NCBI GenBank assembly: GCA_004558205.1
Contig: SFDM01000043.1
Coordinates: 1-45,380 of the forward strand
Direction: 5' to 3'
Origin: Pyramidobacter piscolens
GTDB lineage: Bacteria; Synergistota; Synergistia; Synergistales; Dethiosulfovibrionaceae
DNA: 45,380 nucleotides
Below are positions 30,539 through 38,400 of this stretch, piece after piece; the stretch's first letter is position 1, and every line of letters begins with the position of its first letter. A program made the position numbers and the translations under genes. Under the pieces are notes generated by a model that saw nothing but the letters and a program-made list of their open reading frames with translations, ran no database searches and was not told the origin of the DNA.

Positions 30539-31413
30539 GGACGGCGCCCTCCGCTTCGCGAACTACGGTTCGTTTCTGTGAGTCCTGTACCAGCAGGAAC
30601 GGTGCAGCGCCGCGGCGCTGCACCGTTCCTGCTGGTCAGGCAGTCTTTCAGGGACGGCGCGGCCCCTGCGGGCTTTTGGTTTTCATCGCGGGACAGCTTT
30701 TGGACCTCAGAAAAGAAATCCTGTCCCCGGCGCTCGTCGCTGAAATCCATGACCAGCGTGCAGCCGCCTTCAGCGCCGAGAATGCCGCCGCGGGCGATCA
30801 GATGGACGTCTGAGGCCCCGAGGACTCTGCAGGCTTCCAGTTCATCCAGGACTTTACCCGGAATGGGGATCAGGCCAGCCGCCATCCCCATGGAAAGGTC
30901 CACGCCCTTTCTCGACGCGGCGGTGATGGCGTCTTCAAGCGAACACGGAGCCCATTTTTCCAGTCCTGCGACGATGATCATCTCCACGCCCTCCGACGCC
31001 AAAGCCGTAAAGCAGTGCAGCGCGTTGCCCAGAGGGCTTCCGGCGAGCATAGCCGCGCGGCCGTCCCTGTCGACGAGGTTGGCGCCGATGACACAGACGT
31101 CGCCCGGGGCAAATTCCACGTCTTGGCGCGTCCACAGTTCGGCGTCCCGGGCGATGGCCTGTCCCTTTCTGAGAAGGATGTTGTGAGGGGCCCCGCACTG
31201 ATCGGGACAGCAGCCCATGCCGCTTCGGACGATGCGCCCGCTGATCTTGAGAGGTTCGCCGCAGAGCGCTTCGGACACCAGAGACGCGGTGGTGCCTCCC
31301 TTGATGAGAATCTGATGGTTCTTCAGCGCTTCCCGCACCTGCGGCAGATGAAGGACAGCCTGAGCGATCAGCCTTTTCCCCGCCTCGACGGACAATGAAA
31401 TTTGAATTCGCAC
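30514..31413 (-). CDS. Conserved-looking protein of unknown function with CCPDQCG motif and unusual C-terminal tail
   Basis: I do not recognise the family. The first ~235 residues look like a folded, well-composed domain. It has KNHQILIKGGTTASLVSEALCG at ~32, then IVRSGMGCCPDQCGAPHNILLRKG at ~62 with three clustered cysteines, IGANLVDRDGRAAMLAGSPLGNAL and IARGGILGAEGGCTLVMDFSDERRG near 215-240. The last ~60 residues are Arg-, Ser- and Pro-rich and are encoded across a perfect 48-base palindrome, then run into the PucR start. The tail is therefore probably an extension of the original protein. The start is GTG at 31413 with GGAGGTGGGACAG upstream. It lies between YitT and PucR on one strand, 38 bases after YitT, and may belong to the OPT/racemase pathway. 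Confidence 0.75.
   Translation of the reverse strand: MRIQISLSVEAGKRLIAQAVLHLPQVREALKNHQILIKGGTTASLVSEALCGEPLKISGRIVRSGMGCCPDQCGAPHNILLRKGQAIARDAELWTRQDVEFAPGDVCVIGANLVDRDGRAAMLAGSPLGNALHCFTALASEGVEMIIVAGLEKWAPCSLEDAITAASRKGVDLSMGMAAGLIPIPGKVLDELEACRVLGASDVHLIARGGILGAEGGCTLVMDFSDERRGQDFFSEVQKLSRDENQKPAGAAPSLKDCLTSRNGAAPRRCTVPAGTGLTETNRSSRSGGRRPCSLSMIC
30589..30636. repeat. Perfect 48-base palindrome inside the 3' end of a coding frame
   Basis: ACCAGCAGGAACGGTGCAGC runs into GCCG, and the following 24 bases are its exact reverse complement, with no loop. CCTG (30584-30587) and CAGG (30637-30640) extend the arms past a one-base bulge. A second hairpin CGAAC-TACG-GTTCG follows at 30559-30572. 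There is no T-tract on either strand, so it is not a classical terminator. Confidence 0.9.
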
Positions 31414-31451
31414 TCTGTCCCACCTCCAGAAATCTGAACTTCAGCGATGCT

Positions 31452-32339
31452 TTATTCCTGCTCCCACTTCTGGAAGCCCTTGCCCAGCACCTCCGCCGCT
31501 ACGGACAGGCGCATGAAGGCGGCGGGGTCGTTTTTCTTCAGGAACAGCTTCAGCTGCAGGGCCTGATGGGTCGTCAGCAGCGTGATGATAACGTCGCGCG
31601 GGCTGGCGTCAAAGCCGCCGTGGGCGTTGAAGATCGTGACGCCGCGGTGCAGCGTGTAGACGATGAAATTGCGCACCAGCTCCGTCTGGTTGGTGATGAT
31701 CATGGCTTCCTTGCGCGACGAGAAGGACCTCAAGTCACCGTTCATGACCATGGAGGAGATGTAGGCCATCAGCAGGCCGTACACCACGCTCTCTACGGGC
31801 ACGATAAAGGAGAAGAGCAGGATGATCGCGAAGCTCAGCCCCATGGCGACGCTGCCGATTTCCATGCCCGTCCTGCGCTTGATCGCCATGGTGATGATGT
31901 CGAAGCCGCCCGACGACGCGCCGACGGAGAAGATCAGCGCCAGCGACGCGCCCTGAAGCACGGCCGCCACGATGACCAGCAGCATCCTGTCGTCGATGGC
32001 CGGCACGGGCAGATAGGCCATGAGCCCCATGGCGGCGGAGATGAAAGCCGTCGAATAGGCCGACCAGTAGAAAAAGCGCCGCGGCAGCACCTTGTAGGCG
32101 TAGATGAAAAGCCCCAGGTTCAGCCCCGCCGTGCTGATCCCCAGAGGAACGTTCCAGACGTAGTTGAGCATCAGCGAAAGGCCGGTCACCCCGGCGGCGG
32201 GCAGTTTGGCCGGTTTGACGAAGAGCACGATGGCAGCGCAGTAAATCAGGGACCCGATGGTGACGGTTATAAAAGTCTTGATTTCCTCTTGAAGCGTGCT
32301 GGGCTGCATATGCAGACGCTCGCAGAATTTTTCGAACAT
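31452..32339 (-). CDS. YitT family membrane protein
   Basis: The 295-residue protein has five or six membrane segments (TFITVTIGSLIYCAAIVLFV, LPAAGVTGLSLMLNYV and SVGASSGGFDIITMAIKRRTG in the YitT order). These are followed by a cytoplasmic DUF2179 domain at ~205-285 (KEAMIITNQTELVRNFIVYTLHRGVTIFNAHGGF). YitT proteins are widespread and uncharacterised; a transport role is assumed from the fold. AAGGAGG precedes the ATG. It is the first gene of a minus-strand run with the unknown CCPDQCG protein and PucR. Confidence 0.9.
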   Translation of the reverse strand: MFEKFCERLHMQPSTLQEEIKTFITVTIGSLIYCAAIVLFVKPAKLPAAGVTGLSLMLNYVWNVPLGISTAGLNLGLFIYAYKVLPRRFFYWSAYSTAFISAAMGLMAYLPVPAIDDRMLLVIVAAVLQGASLALIFSVGASSGGFDIITMAIKRRTGMEIGSVAMGLSFAIILLFSFIVPVESVVYGLLMAYISSMVMNGDLRSFSSRKEAMIITNQTELVRNFIVYTLHRGVTIFNAHGGFDASPRDVIITLLTTHQALQLKLFLKKNDPAAFMRLSVAAEVLGKGFQKWEQE

Positions 32340-32495
32340 AAAACAGCCTCCTTAGGTGGCAAATGATGTTATGATGATGCTAACGCCTATTATACCTGAA
32401 GCGCCCCCATAAAGATATGCCCGGCGGAGCGGCTGTTCCTCCTTTGCGGCCGCTGTGAATGAAAAAAACTGAATATGTTTGAATAAAATTGATTA

Positions 32496-32524
32496 TTGCC
32501 ACGTTTTGTTTCCTGTTGTATAAT
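32496..32524 (+). promoter_or_regulatory. Promoter of the octamer-repeat transcription unit
   Basis: TTGCCA (32496-32501) and a perfect TATAAT (32519-32524) are 17 bases apart. Transcription would start near 32531, reading through the octamer repeat to the terminator at 32695-32740. A second, weaker TATAAT at 32673-32678 could start a shorter or downstream transcript. Confidence 0.6.
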
Positions 32525-32536
32525 TTACAAATAACA

Positions 32537-32677
32537 ATGAAGAAAATCTATATCAAGAAAACGGTCTCTTTTGTTTGCAGAGGCCTCAGGGCCTCAGGGC
32601 CTCAGGGCCTCAGGGCCTCAGGGCCTCAGGGCCTCAGGGCCTCAGGGCCTTCGTATGGCCTTTTCGTTTACCTATAA
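32537..32677 (+). CDS. Possible 46-residue peptide spanning the octamer repeat
   Basis: The frame reads MKKIYIKKTVSFVCRG, then repeats of LRASGPQG, then a short hydrophobic tail SYGLFVYL. An eight-base unit in a three-base reading frame gives a peptide period of eight residues. Loss or gain of one unit would shift the tail into another frame. There is no Shine-Dalgarno sequence before the ATG, so translation is doubtful and the transcript may instead be non-coding. Confidence 0.25.
   Translation: MKKIYIKKTVSFVCRGLRASGPQGLRASGPQGLRASGPSYGLFVYL
32583..32650. repeat. Tandem octanucleotide repeat (GCCTCAGG, 8.5 copies)
   Basis: Eight exact GCCTCAGG units (32583-32646) are followed by a half unit GCCT (32647-32650), with no imperfection. 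A perfect microsatellite of this unit size is the kind that slips during replication. It lies inside a promoter-to-terminator unit about 165-230 bases upstream of a diguanylate cyclase-type gene. Confidence 0.98.
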
Positions 32678-32694
32678 TGTCATTATGGTTGCTG

Positions 32695-32740
32695 ACAGTA
32701 TTCGTCAAGGTGTGGTTTCGGGACGAATACTGTTTTTTTT
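32695..32740 (+). terminator. Terminator of the octamer-repeat transcription unit
   Basis: ACAGTATTCGTC (32695-32706) and GACGAATACTGT (32722-32733) form a perfect 12-base stem, followed by eight T. It lies before the PAS/GGDEF gene at 32815, so a transcript from 32531 would be about 210 bases unless termination is overcome. Confidence 0.9.
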
Positions 32741-32814
32741 ATCGCAAAATTGAATGAGAATCAGGCTCTGTTCTGTCGGGGGTATCAGTCAACTGGGGAG
32801 AGGGGGGATATCTT

Positions 32815-35076
32815 ATGTATTCTGATGTTCGTAGGGCAGAGCAAAAACTTCAGGCGGCGAAGGCCGGCTTTTTGGAAGACGCCGTTCCGGCCGGAGTGGC
32901 ATGTTGTGGGATATCTGAAGGCTTCCCCATATGCTATATGAACGATTTCTTTGTAAAGATGCTTGGATGCCGCAGTTTTTCTGAAGTGACGGCCCGTAGC
33001 GGCGGCTGCTTGGCGTCATTTTTTGTGCCAGAGGACCGCAAAAGCGGCTTTGATGAAATCCTGGAAGACATGAAGACGCTGCCGGCCGGCGAGGAGCGGA
33101 CCCATTGTTTCCGCGCGGCCGCGAAGGAGGGAGGCCGGTTTTGGCTCAGGAGCCGCTGCCGGAACTACGCCGACGGGGACGCGCCGTTGGCCTTTTTTCT
33201 CTGTTCCGACGCGGGCGCCGCGGAGCAGTGCCGCCAAGATCCGGAGATCAAGCGTCTCAGGGAGGACGAACGCCTTTTCAGATTGGCGGCCGCCCGTTCC
33301 AACCGCGCGGTTTATCGCTACGATATCCCGTCGCGGACGGCCCGCGCCGACGCGGAAAACGCCGCGAAACTGGGGATTTTCGAGATGGACGAGAAGATGC
33401 CCGAGGGCGTGATTTCCCGGGGCATCCTGTTTCCCGAAAGCCTGGACAGCTATACGAAGCTCTTTGGCGATATCTTCGCGGGGAAGCCCGAAGGCGGAGC
33501 CAAGATCCGCGTGGGCGCTCCCGGCGGAACGTCCCGTTGGCTTGATGTCCAGTATGCCCTGATCGATTCGGGGAAGGGGCGTCCCTGCGAAGCCATGCTC
33601 TCTCTGGAAGACGTCACGGAAACCCATGAAAAAGAAATCGTCTACGGGCGCTACCGGCAGGCGGCCGGCAGCGCCGCCGCCGAGAAGGGGAAAATGTTCA
33701 TAGAGGCCGACGTAACCGCCGGCGTAGTCGAAAAATCGGGCGGCAAAATGCTGCCCGCCTGGTTTCCCCCGCCGGGCAGCCGCTGGGGTGACGTGATCGA
33801 CCGCGTCGTGAAACACTGCGTCGCGCCGGAAGACGAAGCGAGGTATCGCCAGGTTTTCTCTCCCGGCCGTCTGGAAGCGCTCTTTGCCGGCGGCCAATGG
33901 GACGTGGAGGATGAATGGCGGATCCATTCCTCCCGGGAGGGCAGCCGTTGGATCCTCCTGAAAATGGAACTGGCGCGGGACCCCTACTCGGGGCATCTGA
34001 AAAGCTACGCCGTTTTCAGCGACGTGACAGCGAAAAGGGACGCGGCGCTTCGAATTCAGAAACAAGCCGAAACCGACGGCATGACGAAACTCTACAATAA
34101 AACGACCACCGAGGAGCTGATCAGAAACAGGCTTGCTCAGAACAGCGGGCTGGCCTGCGCGCTGATGATTGTCGACATCGACGGGCTCAAGCAGATCAAC
34201 GACGGCCTGGGGCACGCCTTTGGCGACAAGGCGATCAGAATCATGGCCGAGACGCTGCGCGGACAGTTCCGGCGGAGTGATATCGTGGGGCGCGTCGGCG
34301 GCGACGAATTTATGGTGTTTCTCGACGGCACGGACAACGAAGAAAGGCTGTACGGCGTGTTTGCCGCCCTGCTGAAAAAACTGTCCGTCAGCCGTCTTGA
34401 CGGCAGGAGCGCCGCCAGCCTGGGCGCAAGTATCGGCGCCGCCTTGGGCGTCGTCGGACGGGACTCCTTTGAAAGCCTCTATCAGAAAGCGGACCGGGCG
34501 CTCTATCACGTCAAGCGCAACGGCAAAAACGATTACGCTTTTTACGCGCCCGGCATGGAAGATCCCGCCTACCGTCACAAGAACCATGCCGCCCTGCCGC
34601 GCGAAAGCGGCTCTTGCAGCAGGGACGAGTTTCTGCGCCTGTTCCGCGCCGTTTCGGCCTTTTATCCTCTGGTGATCTCGGCCAACCTGACTCAAAACAG
34701 CTACTGCATGATGCAGTGCGAGGATTGCGGAGCTACGGTCTGGTCTGGCCTCGGCGTTTTCGACAGCCTGATCGCCAACGGCGTAGAGACCTTCCATCCC
34801 GATGACCGGGAATCTTTCGTGAGAGCCTTTTCCAGGGAGAACCTGCTGGCGGCCCACAGCCGCGGCGAGAAGGCCGTGGTTCACCTAGGGCGCCAGATGG
34901 GGGACCACGGCGCCTATCGCTGGGTTCGCACCGACGTTATCTTCGTCGCCGACAGCAGCGGCGACGTGATGGAAATTACCCTGGCCAGGGAGATTGACCC
35001 CGAAGCAGAAGAAGAGCAAGCCGTCCGCCCCTCCCGCCAACCGGATCTTCAGCTGAGGAAAACCGAGCGGGGCTGA
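32815..35076 (+). CDS. PAS and GGDEF domain protein (probable diguanylate cyclase)
   Basis: The 753-residue protein has no membrane segment. It has three PAS-like sensor domains in the N-terminal ~415 residues. A GGDEF domain follows at about 420-580 (DGMTKLYNKTTTEELI, IVDIDGLKQINDGLGHAFGDKAI, VGRVGGDEFMVFLDG with an intact GGDEF at ~500, YQKADRALYHVKRNGKN). A further PAS-like region lies after it, at about 600-730 (GVETFHPDDRESFVRAF, YRWVRTDVIFV). A sensor placed after the catalytic domain is unusual. It should make c-di-GMP in response to cytoplasmic signals. GAGAGGGGGG precedes the ATG. It converges with the giant PAS/GGDEF/EAL gene and shares its PAS style, suggesting common origin or function. 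Confidence 0.9.
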   Translation: MYSDVRRAEQKLQAAKAGFLEDAVPAGVACCGISEGFPICYMNDFFVKMLGCRSFSEVTARSGGCLASFFVPEDRKSGFDEILEDMKTLPAGEERTHCFRAAAKEGGRFWLRSRCRNYADGDAPLAFFLCSDAGAAEQCRQDPEIKRLREDERLFRLAAARSNRAVYRYDIPSRTARADAENAAKLGIFEMDEKMPEGVISRGILFPESLDSYTKLFGDIFAGKPEGGAKIRVGAPGGTSRWLDVQYALIDSGKGRPCEAMLSLEDVTETHEKEIVYGRYRQAAGSAAAEKGKMFIEADVTAGVVEKSGGKMLPAWFPPPGSRWGDVIDRVVKHCVAPEDEARYRQVFSPGRLEALFAGGQWDVEDEWRIHSSREGSRWILLKMELARDPYSGHLKSYAVFSDVTAKRDAALRIQKQAETDGMTKLYNKTTTEELIRNRLAQNSGLACALMIVDIDGLKQINDGLGHAFGDKAIRIMAETLRGQFRRSDIVGRVGGDEFMVFLDGTDNEERLYGVFAALLKKLSVSRLDGRSAASLGASIGAALGVVGRDSFESLYQKADRALYHVKRNGKNDYAFYAPGMEDPAYRHKNHAALPRESGSCSRDEFLRLFRAVSAFYPLVISANLTQNSYCMMQCEDCGATVWSGLGVFDSLIANGVETFHPDDRESFVRAFSRENLLAAHSRGEKAVVHLGRQMGDHGAYRWVRTDVIFVADSSGDVMEITLAREIDPEAEEEQAVRPSRQPDLQLRKTERG

Positions 35077-35083
35077 AAGCGTA

Positions 35084-35135
35084 AAAAAACATCCCGGGAA
35101 GGTTCCCTTGAGAGGGCCTTTCCGGGATGTTTTTT
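35084..35135 (+). terminator. Terminator of the PAS/GGDEF gene
   Basis: AAAAAACATCCCGGGAAGG (35084-35102) pairs with CCTTTCCGGGATGTTTTTT (35117-35135) with one mismatch and ends in T6. The inverted-repeat element begins at the very next base. Confidence 0.9.
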
Positions 35136-35422
35136 ATACTAATTCCCAATTGGCGTGCTTAATATCAAATCGAAGAGCCAGGTCAAAAGATTTCAACGCA
35201 AAGGGCGCGAAGGTTCGCAAAGGAAAACCTTGAAAAATTTTTAGAAGCGCGAAATCTAGCAAAATACATAAATTACCATCACGCTAATTCGTTTTTTAAT
35301 TAATAATTTAGGTTTTGTTTTTCCTTTGCGTCCTTTGCTCCCTTTCTGTTCAGCCTTTGCATTGAAATCCTTTGACTTTGATCTTCGATCCTATATTAAG
35401 CACGCACAATGCGAATTAGTAT
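35136..35422 (+). repeat. Long inverted-repeat element, copy 4 (complete)
   Basis: The element starts ATACTAATTCCCAATTGGCG and TGCTTAATATCAAATCGAAG and ends ATATTAAGC ... GCGAATTAGTAT. The two ~90-base arms are imperfect reverse complements and contain GATTTCAACGCAAAG, GCAAAGGAAAA and their complements. The AT-rich centre carries TTTTTTAATTAATAATTTAG. It lies between the converging PAS/GGDEF and PAS/GGDEF/EAL genes. Open frames across it encode the recurring string FALKSFDFDL, which is a repeat artefact rather than a gene. Confidence 0.95.
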
Positions 35423-35462
35423 CTGTTCCGTTCCGCGGCCCGCTGTGTCTTCGCGCCATGTT

Positions 35463-38400
35463 CTACCTGGGACATTCCATTTTTCCTTCAGCAGCCGGTT
35501 CCTTGTCCTGAAGCTCGTTGACCACGCCGACCATTCGGTAGACCCGGCCGTTTTCGTTGGCGACGCTGACGTAGTGGGCGCGGCAGCGCCGGTAGCCTGT
35601 TCCCCGGTTGTCGGCCACGTACTCCAGGATTCCGCGGGACGGCGCTTTGGACGCCTCGGCGAACACCGCCCGGTAGCTTTCGATGCAGTCGGGGTGGACC
35701 AGGCTGTTCTTTTCGCTGAGACGTTCAAGGTACCTTTCGTGGCGTATAGCGGAAAAACCCTTGCCAGGTCGGTTTACCTTGCAGGTCAGGACGTCGCTTC
35801 CATAATCGTAGTCGAAGACCAGCGTGCCCATGAAGTCGATCAGCAGGCGGTTGCGTTCGTCTTCGGCGCGCCGTTCCATTTCGGCGGTGATGTCTTCGAC
35901 GGTGATCACAGCGCGCAGCGGCCGGCCCGAAGCGTCGAAAACCGTAGTGGCGCTGCAGCGTTCCCAGGCACAGGTGCCGTCGGCGTTTTTGAGCTGGACC
36001 GCGACGCTTCCGCTCTTTTCGCCCTTGAGGATCCTCTCGTAAAATTCCCGGTAACGCGCGCGGTCCTTTCGCATGACCATCTCCGCCCCGTCGGGAAACC
36101 CCGGCGAGAGGACGGGAATGCCATGTTTTGCCGCGTACTCTTCGGGAACGGACAAGGTCCCGGTCGGGATGTCGTAACGGCATATGACGCGGCCTGTCTG
36201 CGACATGGCAAGGCGCAGCTCCTCCTCGCTGGCGCGCAGGGCCTCTTCCATCCTTTTGCGGTCGGTGATGTTCTCCAGCGTCATGTAGAAAACATGACGT
36301 TCCGCGCTGCGGGCGATCACTCTCATGCGGCTTCTGATCCAGAGCAGTTTTTTTTCGTCCTGAGGCTGACGCCAGCGCGTTTCGCAGACCTGCTCTTCAT
36401 TCGTTTTGATGGCGGCGAGCAGGGTTTCTCTGAGCGCAGGAGCGTCCTCGGGCAGGGTCAGTTTCAGGAAGTCAGTCTTGAGCAGGCTGTAGTGAGCGGA
36501 AGAAACGCGAAGCTCCTCAAAAAAACGGCTGTTGGCGCGGATGACCTCGCTGCTGCCGTCGTCCCGGCACTCGATCAGGCAGGCCGCGCCCACAAAGCTG
36601 TTGAAGATGATCGTAGCCTGCGATTCCACGCTGCAAAACTCTTCATTGTTGAAACAGCCGGCGATGAGCCAGTCCTTTTTTACTGTGCCTGTTTTTTCGC
36701 TGGTCAGCAGTTTTTCAAAATCTTTGACGCTCAAAGGCTGGGAGCAGAGGTAACCCTGGATCAGCGTGCAGCCGATGGACTTCAGGAAAGCTGCCTGGCG
36801 GGGCGTTTCCACGCCTTCGGCCAGGACGGGGATATTGAGCCAGCGGGCCAGCCTGACCACGGCGTTGAGGATAATGCCGCTGCGTCCCGGTTCGCTGCCG
36901 GCGGCGAGGAACTTCATGTCCAGCTTGATCCGGTCTACGGGAATGTCGTTGAGCATGTTCAGCGACGAATAGCCGCTGCCGAAGTCGTCCATTTCGACGG
37001 CGAACCCGTCTTTGCGGAGGGCCCTCACTACTTCCTTGAGCTGTTCGGGGTTTTGCGTGTAGGCCGTTTCGGTGACCTCGAGCCGCAGCATGGAGTGGCT
37101 CAGCCCGTACTTGCCGATGAGCGCCTTCAGAATCTCCCTGAGGTTGGGGTTGTAGAGGTCCAGCCTCGATACGTTAACCGAGACGGGGACCATGGAACGG
37201 CCTTCGTCGATCCAACGCCGGAGCAGCTGGCAGGTTTTCTCCCAGATGTGCTGGTCGAACTTCATGATAAATCCGTTTTTCTCGAAAAGGTCGATGAATT
37301 CGCCCGGCAGCAGGGCCTTTCCGGCGCGGAACCAGCGCGCGAGGGCTTCCGCGCCGGTGATTCTGCCCGTGGCCAGGTCGTACTGGGGCTGAAGGAACAC
37401 TTCAAACTCGTCCTTTTGGAGCGACGCGCCCATAGCCGCCGTGATCGCCTGCTTCTTCAGCATGTCCTGGCGCATGGAGCCGTCGTACTGCGCAAAAAAC
37501 CTGTCGTAGCTGTTCTTTGTAGAGCGCAACGCCATCAGGGCACGGTCGCACATGATGTCCACGTCCAGTTCAGGATCCTCCACGGCGTAGGCGCCGAAGC
37601 GCGTTACAAAGCTGAATTCGGGGCGTTCGGACGTCAGCGTGCTCATGATCTGGCGCTGCCATTTCCGTGGGTTCAGCTGGCGCAGGGGGATACAGGCGGC
37701 AAAGTGGTCACCCTGCAGACGCCCGTAGACGCCGCGGGGGTCGGCGTCCTGTTCGACGGATTGGCCGATCGCGGCAAGCAGCGCGTCGCCGGCCGTGATG
37801 CCGTAGACGTCGTTGTACACTTTGAAGTGGTCGATATCCATCCTGACGATGCAGAACTTTTCCTCGGGACAGGCGCGGAGCAGTTCGCGGGCGGCGCGGC
37901 GGAACCCCGCCTGATTGTACAGCCCCGTCACCGAATCCGTCTCCAGCGCGCAGCGGTCGGTAACGTCACGCCGCGTGTAGGCGATCATGTCGCGGTTTTC
38001 ATCGAGATAGGTATAACTCCATTTCTTTTGTTCCAGCGTGCCCTTTTCGTTCCTGACGGCGAAGGAACAGCTGTAGACGTCGCTCTTCTCCAGCTCCGCC
38101 ATGACCTTTTTCAGACTCATAGCCTCGAAGGCGGCGGCGGTTTCGCTCTCGGCGATGATCAGGGGAAGCCTCCGCGAAAGCACCTCGGCGTAAGGGATGC
38201 GGTCCAGGAGATGCGGCAAAAGGCTTGGACGGGTCCTTACCAGCGAAATGACGCCGGTTTTCACGTCGATCAGCGCGCTCAGCTCGTATTCCACGTCGAC
38301 GAGCTTTTCGACGAACATGTGCAGCGTCTTTTCCTCGTTGATGTTTTTCACGGAGAGGAAGCCTTCCACGTCGCCGGTCAGGGGGTTTTTCGCCATGAGT

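Noticed and set aside
32583..32650. Octamer array considered as a CRISPR array
   Set aside because: Units are eight bases, contiguous and without spacers, and no cas genes are present.
35326..35511. Open frames in the repeat elements encoding FALKSFDFDL-type peptides (also near 43651)
   Set aside because: The same string arises from two element copies and runs into antisense sequence; it is a repeat artefact, not a conserved protein.
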